64,000 nucleotides of DNA from Acetobacter oryzifermentans (GTDB lineage Bacteria; Pseudomonadota; Alphaproteobacteria; Acetobacterales; Acetobacteraceae), in the NCBI RefSeq assembly GCF_001628715.1, contig NZ_CP011120.1, forward strand, positions 1,240,001 through 1,304,000. Direction: 5' to 3'. Position 1 is the first letter of the stretch, and each line of letters starts with the position of its first letter. Shown piece after piece: positions 37,499 through 46,355 of this stretch. Made by a program: the position numbers and the translations under genes. Below the pieces are notes generated by a model. It was not told where the DNA came from and did not search any database. It was given only the letters and a program-made list of their open reading frames with translations.

Positions 37499-38765
37499 AA
37501 ACGCCCCAAGTTCTGAACAGGAGCAGCCGGCTGCTCTGCCTCCGCTCCCCGATATTGGTACATACGGGGTAGGGGGCGCACTGCGCAAACGCCGCGAACA
37601 GCTTGGCTGGTCCTTGGATGATGTTGCCGCGTATCTGCGCATCCGAGATGCATATCTGGATGCGCTGGAAACCGGAAAAGCGGATGTGCTTCCGGCGGAA
37701 GTATATACGCTTGGGTTTTTACGGGCCTATGCGCAGGCTTTGGGGTTTGATCCAAACCCTATGGTGGAGCGTTACAGGCAGGAAGCGCGCAACGCTATTC
37801 GGCAGCCAGAACTTGTGTTTCCAGATCCGCCGCCAGATCGGCGTATTCCTCCGGCTGTGTCCATTTCTCTTGGGCTTGCTGTTATTCTGGCCAGCTATGT
37901 GGGGTGGTATTACTTTACAGGGCACACGCCACCTGCTCCGGAGCGTGTGCCGCCAGTGGCAAGCCTTCTGCCTGGTGAGCAGACCCATAATGCGCCTTCT
38001 CCGCAAGTGGCTTCCATTTTGCCGGATAAAAGTGCTGTTCCAGCACCTTTGCCCTCCTCTGCACAGCCTAAGCCATCAGGCTCTGAACCGGCATCGAACG
38101 CGCAAAGTGCGGGGAATGCTTTGCCTGAAGGTACCGTAGCATCGGAAGCAACGCAGCCAGTTGGTGATATTGGTGCAACATCTGCACAAAATCCCCAACA
38201 GCCCAACGCGCAAATGCTACCTGCTGCAACGCCAGCGGCTCCTTCTGAGGCGGTTGCTGATAATCAGATCGTGCTGAAGGCGCTTGCCGCCAGTTGGGTG
38301 CAGGTGAAGGATGCCAACGGCAAGGTTGTTTACGATCACATTTTACAACCCGATGAGGAATGGAATGTGCCGGTTGAGGGTGGCCCCTATAGCCTGACCG
38401 TAGGCAATGCGGGTGGCATTGTTTTGCGTATGGGGGATGTGCTGACAGCGCCTTTAGGGCGCAACGGTGCTGTACGCCGCAAAATGCTGCTAACACCGCA
38501 AAGTGTGCGTGATGGTATATTGGCCGCACCTGCCGTGCAAAATAACGTTGCCACACCGCCGATGCATGCAGATGTTGCAGCCCCTGCGCCCAATACGGTA
38601 TCAGAGATACCAACAGATGCGCAGACAGATCTGGCAGCCTCGGAACAGGCGCTTAAGCCCAAGGAAACTGCACCTCGCACACGCCATCGGGCCGCGCCTG
38701 TGCAAGCAGAACCAAGCGCTGATGATTTGAATGCGCGCCAGCTTCAGGGCATGGGTTCACACTAG
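37485..38765 (+). CDS. RodZ-like helix-turn-helix membrane protein (DUF4115)
   Basis: A 426-residue single-pass protein. A cytoplasmic helix-turn-helix domain (about 30-90, with LRKRREQLGWSLDDVAAYLRI) is followed by one membrane helix (122-145). Next comes a long proline/serine/alanine-rich periplasmic linker and a DUF4115 domain (about 265-345, ASWVQVKDANGKVVYDHILQPDEEW). This is the architecture of RodZ, which anchors MreB filaments for rod shape. It lies between the flavoprotein and ispG; rodZ next to ispG is common in proteobacteria. Start is ATG 37485 or 37491. Confidence 0.82.
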   Translation: MLMAENAPSSEQEQPAALPPLPDIGTYGVGGALRKRREQLGWSLDDVAAYLRIRDAYLDALETGKADVLPAEVYTLGFLRAYAQALGFDPNPMVERYRQEARNAIRQPELVFPDPPPDRRIPPAVSISLGLAVILASYVGWYYFTGHTPPAPERVPPVASLLPGEQTHNAPSPQVASILPDKSAVPAPLPSSAQPKPSGSEPASNAQSAGNALPEGTVASEATQPVGDIGATSAQNPQQPNAQMLPAATPAAPSEAVADNQIVLKALAASWVQVKDANGKVVYDHILQPDEEWNVPVEGGPYSLTVGNAGGIVLRMGDVLTAPLGRNGAVRRKMLLTPQSVRDGILAAPAVQNNVATPPMHADVAAPAPNTVSEIPTDAQTDLAASEQALKPKETAPRTRHRAAPVQAEPSADDLNARQLQGMGSH

Positions 38766-38901
38766 AATGGCACCCTCGCGCGTATTATGTGTAGCCAAAT
38801 GGCCTTGATTTTGGCAGGAAAACACCAAACGCAATGGAGAACGCCGTGTGGCCGAACACGGCAGCTTCCCTCAACTGTCGTTTTCGACAAAAGGATGTAA
38901 A

Positions 38902-40062
38902 ATGAGCGGCTACCGGCCTTACCAGCATATCGAGCGTCGGAAATCTCGGCAGATCCATGTCGGCAAGGTAGCCGTCGGTGGTGATGCGCCGATTTCCGTC
39001 CAGACCATGACCAACACCCTCACGACTGATGCACAGGCAACAATCGAGCAGATTCGTCGTGCAGAAATGGCGGGTGTGGATATTGTGCGTGTGTCCTGCC
39101 CGGATGAGGAAAGCACCAAGGCGCTGGAAGAAATTGTAAAGGAAGTGAACGTGCCTATCGTGGCCGATATTCACTTCCACTACAAACGCGCTATTGAAGC
39201 TGCAAAGGCAGGTGCTGCCTGCCTGCGTATCAACCCAGGCAACATCGGCAGCGCCGAGCGTGTGCGTGAAGTGGTTAAGGCCGCTAAGGATTACGGCTGT
39301 TCCATCCGTATTGGTGTGAACGCCGGATCACTGGAAAAGCATCTGCTTGAAAAATATGGTGAGCCTAACCCAGATGCACTGGTGGAAAGCGCTCTGGAAC
39401 ACGCTAAAATTCTGGAAGATCATGATTTCCGTGAATTCAAGATCAGCGTGAAGGCATCAGATGTGTTCATGGCGGTGGCCGCGTATCAGCAACTGGCAGA
39501 TGCTTGCGATTACCCGCTGCACATTGGCATTACAGAAGCAGGCAGCAAGCGTGCTGGCACCGTAAAATCCTCCATTGGTCTGGGCAACCTGCTGTGGGCC
39601 GGTGTGGGTGATACCATGCGTGTTTCTCTTTCCGCTGCGCCGGAAGAAGAAGTGCTGGTGGGTTGGGATATTCTTAAGTCCCTCGGCCTACGCCACCGTG
39701 GTGTTAAGATTATTTCCTGCCCGTCCTGCGCGCGTCAGGGCTTTAACGTGGTGGAAACGGTGCAGACGCTGGAAGATCGGCTGGCACATATTAAAACCCC
39801 ACTTACCCTATCCATCATCGGGTGTGTGGTGAACGGCCCGGGTGAAGCCCTGCTGACCGATCTGGGCGTAACCGGCGGTGGCTCTGGCCGCCACATGGTG
39901 TATGCCGGTGGCAAGCAGGATCATACCGTGCCTGCGGCAGACATGATCGAACATGTTGTGGAACTGGTAGAAGAGCGCGTTGCTGCTATTCAGGCAGAAG
40001 AAGCCAAGGAAAAGCAGGAAGGTAAAGCGCAGGAACTGCCAGACATGGCATCTGCCAACTAA
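38902..40062 (+). CDS. ispG: IspG, 4-hydroxy-3-methylbut-2-enyl diphosphate synthase
   Basis: [4Fe-4S] enzyme of the non-mevalonate (MEP) isoprenoid pathway, converting MEcPP to HMBPP. The 386 residues show [10 protein letters not shown] at the N-terminus, RINPGNIGS, the substrate-binding barrel, and cluster ligands in [10 protein letters not shown] and in the [12 protein letters not shown] block. The ATG at 38902 has AAGGA about eight bases upstream and gives the family start [21 protein letters not shown]; an 18-codon extension is unlikely. The C-terminal tail is rich in Glu, Lys and Gln. It precedes hisS by 125 bases, an order seen widely. Confidence 0.96.
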   Translation: MSGYRPYQHIERRKSRQIHVGKVAVGGDAPISVQTMTNTLTTDAQATIEQIRRAEMAGVDIVRVSCPDEESTKALEEIVKEVNVPIVADIHFHYKRAIEAAKAGAACLRINPGNIGSAERVREVVKAAKDYGCSIRIGVNAGSLEKHLLEKYGEPNPDALVESALEHAKILEDHDFREFKISVKASDVFMAVAAYQQLADACDYPLHIGITEAGSKRAGTVKSSIGLGNLLWAGVGDTMRVSLSAAPEEEVLVGWDILKSLGLRHRGVKIISCPSCARQGFNVVETVQTLEDRLAHIKTPLTLSIIGCVVNGPGEALLTDLGVTGGGSGRHMVYAGGKQDHTVPAADMIEHVVELVEERVAAIQAEEAKEKQEGKAQELPDMASAN

Positions 40063-40087
40063 GCATTCAACTTTCTTCCTCTGCTTT

Positions 40088-40173
40088 GCGCCAAAAGGCG
40101 CGGGCAGGGGCAGACGTGCCATTTTAAACAGCAAAAAACACCACGCCAGCCAAGGTGACGGGTGCCGTGGTGT
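40088..40173 (+). other. Two inverted repeats between ispG and hisS
   Basis: GCGCC (40088-40092) pairs with GGCGC (40097-40101), and ACACCACG (40138-40145) with CGTGGTGT (40166-40173). No T run follows either. The second lies 15 bases before the hisS GTG and may affect its translation. Confidence 0.4.
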
Positions 40174-40187
40174 GGGAATATATATTC

Positions 40188-41438
40188 GTGAGCAGCATTC
40201 AGCCCGTAAGAGGAACGCACGACCTTATTGGAGAAGACCAGCGCCGCCATGCGCATGTGGTAGACACAGCGCGCCGGATTGCAGGTGTTTACGGGTTTGA
40301 TGAATGGGCAACCCCGATTTTTGAAGATACACGGGTTTTCTCTCGCTCTTTGGGGGATACGTCCGATGTTGTTTCCAAAGAAATGTATTCCTTTAGTGAT
40401 CGGGATGGTGAAAGCCTAACATTGCGGCCAGAAGGTACGGCAGCCATTTGCCGGGCCTTGGTTACCAATGCGCTTACGCAGTCCCTGCCGCAGAAAGTAT
40501 TTTATGCAGGCCCCATGTTCCGGCATGAACGGCCCCAGAAAGGGCGGTATCGCCAGTTTCACCAAATTGGTGCAGAGCTTCTGGGGGCAGCCGAACCCCT
40601 GGCAGATGCAGAAGCCATTGCCATGGGGTACGAAGTGCTCAAGGCGTTGGGCATTGCAGATTACGTGACGCTGGAGCTGAATACGCTGGGTGATGCTGCC
40701 AGCCGTGATGCATGGCGAGATGCTTTGGTAGCGTATTTTTCGGCCCATAAGGATAAATTGTCTGAAGACAGTCTAACCCGTTTGGAAAAGAACCCGCTGC
40801 GCATTCTGGATAGCAAGGATGCAGGCGATAAGGTTCTGGTGGCTGATGCGCCCATGATGGCAGAGTTTCTAACACCAGAAGCCCGTACGTTTTGGGAGGA
40901 TTTGCGCAATAAGCTGGATGTGTTCGGCATTGCCTACACTGTAAACCCCAGCATTGTGCGTGGGCTGGATTACTACAACCACACCACGTTTGAGTTCGTC
41001 ACCAATCGTCTGGGTTCTCAGGGCACAGTGCTGGCTGGTGGCCGGTATGATGGTTTGGTAAAACAGATGGGTGGGCCAGAAGTGCCAGCTATTGGCTGGG
41101 CTGCGGGTATTGAGCGCCTATCTATGCTGCTAGAACAAGTGCCTGCGGCGCCGCGCTCTGTTGTGTTGGTACCTGTTGGCGCGCCTGATGAAAGCGCAGT
41201 TGTGCAGATTTTGCAGAGTTTGCGCGGGCAGGGTGTAAGAACAGAAATTGGCTACAAGGGTTCACTGCGTAAGCGTATGGAACGCGCAGGCAAGCAGAAT
41301 GCCAGCCATGTGCTTTTCCTTGGGGAAGATGAACTGGCCAAGGGTCTGTTCCGTGTAAAAAATATGGAAACAGGGGCCGAACAGGAAGTCTCTCGTGATA
41401 CGTTGCTTTCCAAAGCGCAAGACGTATTTGCAGCATGA
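40188..41438 (+). CDS. hisS: Histidyl-tRNA synthetase
   Basis: Class II aminoacyl-tRNA synthetase that charges tRNA-His. The 416 residues contain motif 1 region QPVRGTHDL, motif 2 [14 protein letters not shown] with [16 protein letters not shown], the histidine-specific [12 protein letters not shown], motif 3 GGRYDGL with [10 protein letters not shown], and a C-terminal anticodon-binding domain. The start is uncertain: GTG at 40188 gives the usual N-terminus; GTG at 40155 would add 11 residues within a hairpin region. Its stop overlaps prfA by four bases (ATGA). Confidence 0.95.
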   Translation: MSSIQPVRGTHDLIGEDQRRHAHVVDTARRIAGVYGFDEWATPIFEDTRVFSRSLGDTSDVVSKEMYSFSDRDGESLTLRPEGTAAICRALVTNALTQSLPQKVFYAGPMFRHERPQKGRYRQFHQIGAELLGAAEPLADAEAIAMGYEVLKALGIADYVTLELNTLGDAASRDAWRDALVAYFSAHKDKLSEDSLTRLEKNPLRILDSKDAGDKVLVADAPMMAEFLTPEARTFWEDLRNKLDVFGIAYTVNPSIVRGLDYYNHTTFEFVTNRLGSQGTVLAGGRYDGLVKQMGGPEVPAIGWAAGIERLSMLLEQVPAAPRSVVLVPVGAPDESAVVQILQSLRGQGVRTEIGYKGSLRKRMERAGKQNASHVLFLGEDELAKGLFRVKNMETGAEQEVSRDTLLSKAQDVFAA

Positions 41439-42493
41439 AGTTTGACGAACGACTAGACCAGATTGTCAGCCGCGCTCTGGAGTTGGAAGCGCAGCTAGCA
41501 AGCGGGCTAAATGGTGAAGCTTTTACGCAGGCATCACGAGAATATGCTGAAATCGAACCCGTTGTGGCGCGTATCAACGCCCTGCGCGGGGTGGAAGACG
41601 GTATCCGGCAAGCTGAGCAGCTTTTAGCAGATCCAGAAATGAAGGAACTGGCAGAAGCAGAGCTGGCTGAACTGCGTGAGCAACTTCCACATCTGCAAAA
41701 AGATGTGCGTCTATCTTTGTTACCAAAAGATGTGGCAGACGCCCGCAGTGCTATTCTGGAAGTGCGGCCTGCGGCTGGGGGCGATGAAGCCGCTCTGTTC
41801 GCGGCCGAACTGTTTGACATGTACCGTCGTTATGCAGACCTAAACGGCTGGCGCTTTACCGTTATGGATTATGACGAAAGCGAGCTAGGCGGCCTGCGCG
41901 AAGGTATTGCCGAAATTAACGGCAAAGGCGTGTTTGCGCGGTTGAAGTATGAATCCGGTGTGCATCGGGTGCAGCGCGTGCCCGCTACGGAAAGTCAGGG
42001 CCGTATCCATACCTCCACAGTTACGGTGGCTGTGCTGCCAGAAGCCGAAGATGTTGATGTAGAGGTTAACGAAACAGACCTGAGGGTAGATGTGTTTCGA
42101 GCCTCTGGGGCTGGTGGGCAGCATGTGAATAAGACGGAAAGTGCCGTACGCCTTACCCATATGCCCAGCGGCATTGTGGTTTCTATGCAGGAAGAAAAAA
42201 GCCAGCATAAAAACCGCGCCAAGGCCATGAAAATCCTACGTGCACGTTTGTATGAGCGTGAAAGAGCGCAGGCCCATGCCAACCGTGCGGCAGATAGGCG
42301 CTCTCAGGTAGGTACGGGAGATAGATCAGAGCGTATTCGCACCTATAACTTCCCGCAAGGGCGTGTCACGGATCATCGTATCAACCTGACACTCTATAAA
42401 ATTGATCGTGTCATGTTGGGGGAATTGGATGAGTTTGTAGATGCCCTTACGCAGGAAGAACAGGCGGCTCTGCTGGCGGCTGAAGGTTTTTAA
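41435..42493 (+). CDS. prfA: Peptide chain release factor 1
   Basis: Recognises UAA and UAG stops and triggers peptide release. The 352 residues contain the PAT tripeptide of RF1 (in [18 protein letters not shown]), the catalytic GGQ in [10 protein letters not shown], and a helical N-terminal domain. The gene overlaps hisS by ATGA and its 3' end overlaps the convergent small secreted protein by four bases. prmC, whose product methylates the GGQ glutamine, is the next plus-strand gene, at 42992. Confidence 0.97.
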   Translation: MKFDERLDQIVSRALELEAQLASGLNGEAFTQASREYAEIEPVVARINALRGVEDGIRQAEQLLADPEMKELAEAELAELREQLPHLQKDVRLSLLPKDVADARSAILEVRPAAGGDEAALFAAELFDMYRRYADLNGWRFTVMDYDESELGGLREGIAEINGKGVFARLKYESGVHRVQRVPATESQGRIHTSTVTVAVLPEAEDVDVEVNETDLRVDVFRASGAGGQHVNKTESAVRLTHMPSGIVVSMQEEKSQHKNRAKAMKILRARLYERERAQAHANRAADRRSQVGTGDRSERIRTYNFPQGRVTDHRINLTLYKIDRVMLGELDEFVDALTQEEQAALLAAEGF

Positions 42494-42954
42494 CTGATAG
42501 GTGCTGCACACACGCCAGAACGGCCGGGGTGATGCTCCGCTGCTTCTGGCGCGTTTGGATCAGTTAAAAAGAATTCAGTGAAGTTATCAGACCCCAAGGC
42601 GTAAAAATGGTGCCCATCGGGGTTGTGGAGCGTGCCATCACTATCTACCTCATGAGTTTCTACCCGTCCTTCGGGAGAGCGGATGGTGATTTCACCGCAT
42701 AAGGTATAGGTGTGGTCTAACCTGCCCATAGGGGTGGTGACTTTAACCGTTTTTTCCTGATTTTTATCATCCAGTCGGATCACGCTTACAAGTTTGCCAT
42801 CCAGATAGATGCGTGAAACTTCAGAAATTTCCGTATCTGCCTTGCCGTCTGTTACCGTAAATTCGCCCGCATAGGCGTAAGAAAGGGGCAATGCGGCCAT
42901 AAGGCCAAGCAGGCAAAAAGTTGTATTCTGGATACGGCGGAAAAATTGGGGCAT
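42490..42954 (-). CDS. Small secreted protein of unknown function
   Basis: A 154-residue protein I do not recognise. It starts with a signal peptide (basic MPQFFRRIQ, hydrophobic to about residue 27, cleavage probably after AYA). The mature part of about 125 residues is beta-rich and polar, with two cysteines (near residues 87 and 149) that could form a disulfide, and the acidic [16 protein letters not shown] stretch. It lies on the opposite strand between prfA and prmC, which otherwise belong together. It overlaps the prfA stop by four bases, and the prmC start is 37 bases from its ATG. Base and codon use look like the neighbours. Confidence 0.7.
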   Translation of the reverse strand: MPQFFRRIQNTTFCLLGLMAALPLSYAYAGEFTVTDGKADTEISEVSRIYLDGKLVSVIRLDDKNQEKTVKVTTPMGRLDHTYTLCGEITIRSPEGRVETHEVDSDGTLHNPDGHHFYALGSDNFTEFFLTDPNAPEAAEHHPGRSGVCAAPIS

Positions 42955-42991
42955 TGATGTCTAACCAGATCAATCCATCAAGGTTGCGCGT

Positions 42992-43870
42992 GTGAGTACA
43001 GCAGAAAAAACAATTCCCTGCCAGCCAATAGCGCAACTGTTGCGTGAGGGTACACAACTTTTGGCACAGGCCGGTATTGAAGGCCCGCGGCGGGAAGCGC
43101 GATTACTACTTATTCATGCGCTTTCCCTTACACCAGAGCAACTGCTAGCCCGCTCTCCAACAGAGAATGTGCCCAGTGAGCCCTTTTTTTCTTACGTAAA
43201 ACGTCGCGCTGCACACGAACCTTTTGCCTATATTACAGGCAGTAAAGGGTTTTGGAGCTTGGATTTGGCAGTATCTCCAGCAAGTTTGGTGCCGCGCGGA
43301 GATACAGAAACACTTATTACAAGCCTTCTGGAATATCGACCGGATCAGGCATCCGTGCAGAATATTCTGGATTTAGGCACTGGTACGGGCTGTTTGCTGC
43401 TGGCTGCTTTGGCGGAATACCCTAAAGCGCGTGGGGTAGGGGTAGATATCAACCCACAAGCCGCCATGTTGGCGCATGCGAATGCCCAGCGTTGTGGCAT
43501 GCAGGATCACGCATTGTTTATAGCGGCGGAGTGGGATGCCGCGTTGGCTCCAAATGCGCGGTTTGATGTGGTGCTGAGCAACCCTCCCTATATTCCGACT
43601 TCAGATCTGGCAGACCTTATGCGGGAAGTACGTGAGCATGAGCCTGTGCGCGCACTGGATGGTGGGAATGATGGGTTGAGTGCGTACCGCTATCTTTGCG
43701 GTCGTCTGCCATTTTTATTGGCAGATAGCGGGTTGGCTGTGCTGGAAATTGGCATAGGGCAGGAAGAGGCTTTGCGTGCCTTGGCAGCTACCAATGCCTT
43801 GCGCGTGGTAGATGTAAAAGCAGATCTGGCAGGTATTGCCCGCGCTGTGGTGCTAGAAAAACAGGCGTGA
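42992..43870 (+). CDS. prmC: Release factor N5-glutamine methyltransferase PrmC
   Basis: Methylates the GGQ glutamine of release factors 1 and 2. The 292 residues have a helical N-terminal domain with a REARLLLIHAL segment, the SAM motif ILDLGTGTGCLLLAAL, and the NPPY substrate motif (SNPPYIPTSDL). The start codon is GTG at 42992, which fits a normal N-terminal length. It is separated from prfA only by a small gene on the other strand. Next on the strand is a DUF4167 gene after a 258-base structured gap; the prmC-DUF4167 order is usual in alphaproteobacteria. Confidence 0.95.
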   Translation: MSTAEKTIPCQPIAQLLREGTQLLAQAGIEGPRREARLLLIHALSLTPEQLLARSPTENVPSEPFFSYVKRRAAHEPFAYITGSKGFWSLDLAVSPASLVPRGDTETLITSLLEYRPDQASVQNILDLGTGTGCLLLAALAEYPKARGVGVDINPQAAMLAHANAQRCGMQDHALFIAAEWDAALAPNARFDVVLSNPPYIPTSDLADLMREVREHEPVRALDGGNDGLSAYRYLCGRLPFLLADSGLAVLEIGIGQEEALRALAATNALRVVDVKADLAGIARAVVLEKQA

Positions 43871-44128
43871 AAAATAACTTGGCTTTATAGGCTTGGGTTG
43901 CTACACTACTCAAGCTTGCTTCTGTAGCAGATGTAAAAACCTAAAATCACTGCATCAGAAATTAAAGCAGCAAGGGGGCCTTTCATTTGGCAACAATTTA
44001 TGTGTTGCCTTACATAAAGCCCATTCCGAAAAAACAATTCGGCCTTCACTCAGGAAGCATACCTTTTTAATACAGGACTGTTTCTTTATGCCAAAGTGCC
44101 CTGAACAGGAAAGCGCTGTGATAAACCC
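43871..44128 (+). other. 258-base structured gap, possible leader or small RNA
   Basis: No gene seen. Three stem-loops follow each other. TGCTACA (43899-43905) pairs with TGTAGCA (43923-43929). GGGC plus TTT (43976-43983) and GGCAAC (43989-43994) pair with GTTGCC (44004-44009) and AAAGCCC (44016-44022). CCGAA (44026-44030) pairs with TTCGG (44038-44042). The segment is AT-rich beside its neighbours and ends at the DUF4167 start. Confidence 0.45.
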
Positions 44129-44560
44129 ATGAACGTAAAACGGATGCGGACAAGACACCATCGTTCCAACGGGAGCAATGGGAGTTCCCGACAACTGAAT
44201 GGACAGATTCCGATGAACAGGAATCATGTTTTTGATAGTCATGGCCCGGATGTGCGCGTACGTGGCACAGCCCAGCAGCTTTTTGAAAAATATCTCCAGC
44301 TTGGTCGTGATTCCACAGGCAGCGGAGACCGCGTGGCAGCAGAAGGTTACTTCCAGCATGCCGAACATTACTTCCGTATCATGAACGCCATGGCGCAGGC
44401 TGCGCAGCAAAGCCAGCAAGAGCGCGCCGAACGCCTTGCCGCCCGCCAGCAGCGTGCCGTTGCGCAGACCAATGAAGATGGCGAAGACCGGCAGGAAAAT
44501 GCCCCTCAGCCTGATATTCAGGAAGAATCCGAACCTCAGCCTGAACTTTCCGAAGGCTAA
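44129..44560 (+). CDS. DUF4167 domain protein
   Basis: A 143-residue protein with a basic N-terminus rich in Asn, Ser, Gly and Arg. A conserved central block, FDSHGPDVRVRGTAQQLFEKYLQLGRDSTGSGDRVAAEGYFQHAEHYFR (about 35-85), identifies DUF4167. The tail is acidic, rich in Glu, Gln and Pro. The charged ends suggest RNA or ribosome binding, but no function is established to my knowledge. It follows prmC after a structured gap, the usual alphaproteobacterial neighbour order. Confidence 0.85.
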   Translation: MNVKRMRTRHHRSNGSNGSSRQLNGQIPMNRNHVFDSHGPDVRVRGTAQQLFEKYLQLGRDSTGSGDRVAAEGYFQHAEHYFRIMNAMAQAAQQSQQERAERLAARQQRAVAQTNEDGEDRQENAPQPDIQEESEPQPELSEG

Positions 44561-44736
44561 AAAACTTCTGATACCTTGCTGCCCTGCTTCTGATATCTGG
44601 AGCGGGGTGGGCGGGGTATAAATTGTGTTTGCGTGTAAGGTGTTTTAGGCAGCCATAAAACGCGCGCAACGCAAAAATAACACAGCAAGTTCTTGGCTTG
44701 ATGTGGTGGGTTTAGTGTGTTGGTTTTTCAGGGAAT

Positions 44737-44811
44737 TGGTAGCGGCGGAAGGATTTGAACCTCCGACCAAGGGATTATGATTCCCCTGCTCTACCACTGA
44801 GCTACGCCGCC
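44737..44811 (-). tRNA. tRNA-Met(CAT), probably elongator
   Basis: A 75-base tRNA on the minus strand. The acceptor arm starts GGCGGCG, the D arm reads AGCTCAGTGGTAGAGC, the T arm has GGTTCAAATCC, and CCA is encoded (44737-44739). The anticodon CAT is complementary to 44777-44779. The acceptor does not start with the unpaired C of initiator tRNA, and the anticodon arm fits elongator Met better than tRNA-Ile2, which also reads CAT in the gene. Confidence 0.9.
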
Positions 44812-44827
44812 ATCATGTGATGGCGCT

Positions 44828-44857
44828 CATCTACCTGATTCTCCGGGATGCCGTCAA
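44828..44857 (-). promoter_or_regulatory. Probable sigma-70 promoter of tRNA-Met
   Basis: On the minus strand, TTGACG (44857-44852), an 18-base spacer, then TAGATG (44833-44828). A start about ten bases before the tRNA is predicted. Confidence 0.5.
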
Positions 44858-44910
44858 CCCGGTTTGGCGTATTTTGTTATAAAAATAATCAGATAAGAGA
44901 ATATAAGAGC

Positions 44911-45369
44911 TTACTGCCCCAGATTTCCGGCGCCAAAAATGTAATTGCTGACCTGTTGCTCAAGGCTTGTGGGCTCCAGCGTATGTGTCAGCATTCCATT
45001 GGGTGGTGCTATGGTGGAGGATGTGCCGGGTTCAATCATCAAAGCGTTTTCAGATGAAAGCGTGGCACTGCTGATTGTGAGCGTGCTGTCCTGTGGCAAG
45101 TGCAGTGCGCCATCCAGTGTAAAGTGCACAAAAGCCATCTGAGTGGCTGGGTCTAGTACGATGGATGAAACGCGGCCCACTTTTACCCCGGCAATATCTA
45201 CATCTGCGCCACGTTCCAGCCCGTTGGCCGAGACAAAGCGGGCAGAGAGAGCGTAGTTATTTGTGCCCGGAGATTTCTGAGTGCCATGTGCATAAAAAGC
45301 AAAACCCAGCGTGGCTGCCAGAACTGCTCCGCTAAAAAGACATGCGCCTGCACGGTTTTGCCTGCTCAT
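44911..45369 (-). CDS. MlaD-family (MCE) lipid transport protein
   Basis: A 152-residue protein with an N-terminal membrane anchor (about 12-32) and one MCE domain (NYALSARFVSANGLERGADVDIAGVKVGRVSSIVLD). MlaD forms a hexameric ring in the inner membrane that receives phospholipids for retrograde or anterograde trafficking. The C-terminus is helical (SLEQQVSNYIFGAG). No mlaF, mlaE, mlaC or mlaB is beside it, so it is separated from the usual operon. The ATG at 45369 gives MSRQNRAG; the longer frame is unlikely. It is divergent from uppP. Confidence 0.85.
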   Translation of the reverse strand: MSRQNRAGACLFSGAVLAATLGFAFYAHGTQKSPGTNNYALSARFVSANGLERGADVDIAGVKVGRVSSIVLDPATQMAFVHFTLDGALHLPQDSTLTISSATLSSENALMIEPGTSSTIAPPNGMLTHTLEPTSLEQQVSNYIFGAGNLGQ

Positions 45370-45421
45370 AGGTGTGTTTTCATCCCGAATAATAATGTTG
45401 TGGCATAAGATTAGCATGAAT

Positions 45422-45451
45422 CCTTGCAGCATGGTGGCGCATGGTGCAAGG
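45422..45451 (+). other. Strong hairpin between mlaD and uppP
   Basis: CCTTGCAGCATG (45422-45433) and CATGGTGCAAGG (45440-45451) pair at 11 of 12 positions around a six-base loop, 40 bases before uppP. No T run on either strand, so an operator or leader structure is more likely than a terminator. Confidence 0.5.
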
Positions 45452-45491
45452 ACAGGCAGCAAAGTTGTGCCAGCGTGGGTTGTAACTGCAT

Positions 45492-46340
45492 ATGTCGTTT
45501 CTTCAGGCTATCATTATCGCTCTTCTTCAGGGAGCAACAGAACTCTTTCCCGTAAGTAGCCTTGGACATGCTGTTATCCTTCCGGCGTTGTTCCATTGGT
45601 CGTACGATCTGCATGATCCGGCATTTCTGCCGTTTCTGGTTATGCTGCATCTGGGTACGTCTGTGGCGCTGCTAGTTTTCTTCTGGAAAGATTGGCTGGC
45701 CATATTCAAAGGGGCCAGTGGCAGTTGCGGCCAGCGCATGCAAATGGAAAGCCTGCATATTCTGTGGCTGCTCATTGTAGCCACCATTCCCGCTGTTGTG
45801 GTGGGTGGCCTGTTTGAGCACTTCTTGCGCAATTTGTTTGGCTCAGCCTCATCCGCTGCTATTTTTTTGTTTTTAAATGGTTTGCTTTTGCTGGTGGTAG
45901 AACGGCTGCGCAGCAGTGTGGTGCGGAAAAACGTTAATTCTGTTGCCAGCATGACATCGCGCGATGCGGTCATTATTGGCCTGTTCCAGTGCCTTGCATT
46001 CTTTCCTGGGCTTTCTCGCTCTGGTGCAACCATTTGTGGTGGTTTGTTGCGGGGGCTGCACCATGATACGGCAGCACGCTTTTCCTTTTTGATGGCGCAA
46101 CCCGTTATTCTGGCCGCCACGGTGCGTGAAGCCTTCAAAATGCGGCATCTGGAGCTACAGCCGGGGCAGATGCGCATTGCCGTGGTGGCAGCTCTTGTAT
46201 CTGGCCTGATGGCATTGTTCAGCACCGCTTTTCTGATGCGGTATTTCCGTGATCACGACAGATGGGCGCTTTCTCCCTTCGCTTGGTACTGCATGGGCGT
46301 AGGCGGTATTGCGACCATTCTGTTCCATTTTATGCACTGA
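45492..46340 (+). CDS. uppP: Undecaprenyl-diphosphate phosphatase UppP (BacA)
   Basis: Integral membrane phosphatase that recycles undecaprenyl pyrophosphate to the monophosphate carrier for peptidoglycan and polysaccharide synthesis. The 282 residues form about eight helices. The catalytic region includes QGATELFPVSSLGHAVI near the N-terminus and FPGLSRSGATICGG (about 172-185), the two signature motifs. The ATG at 45492 has no clear Shine-Dalgarno sequence and follows a hairpin. The permease gene follows after 15 bases, so the two may be one transcript. Confidence 0.95.
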   Translation: MSFLQAIIIALLQGATELFPVSSLGHAVILPALFHWSYDLHDPAFLPFLVMLHLGTSVALLVFFWKDWLAIFKGASGSCGQRMQMESLHILWLLIVATIPAVVVGGLFEHFLRNLFGSASSAAIFLFLNGLLLLVVERLRSSVVRKNVNSVASMTSRDAVIIGLFQCLAFFPGLSRSGATICGGLLRGLHHDTAARFSFLMAQPVILAATVREAFKMRHLELQPGQMRIAVVAALVSGLMALFSTAFLMRYFRDHDRWALSPFAWYCMGVGGIATILFHFMH

Positions 46341-46355
46341 ACCAGAAATAGTCTG

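Noticed and set aside
36338-37642. 434-codon open frame opposite the nitronate monooxygenase-like gene
   Set aside because: Runs antisense across three good genes and has no recognisable motif or ribosome binding site.
40063-40187. T-box-like leader for hisS
   Set aside because: Two hairpins occur, but there is no T-box sequence or antiterminator and T-boxes are not expected in alphaproteobacteria.
44737-44811. tRNA-Ile2 (CAT) or initiator tRNA-Met
   Set aside because: Acceptor base pairing is not initiator-like and the arms fit elongator Met better; a TilS-substrate Ile2 identity could only be excluded by covariance scoring.
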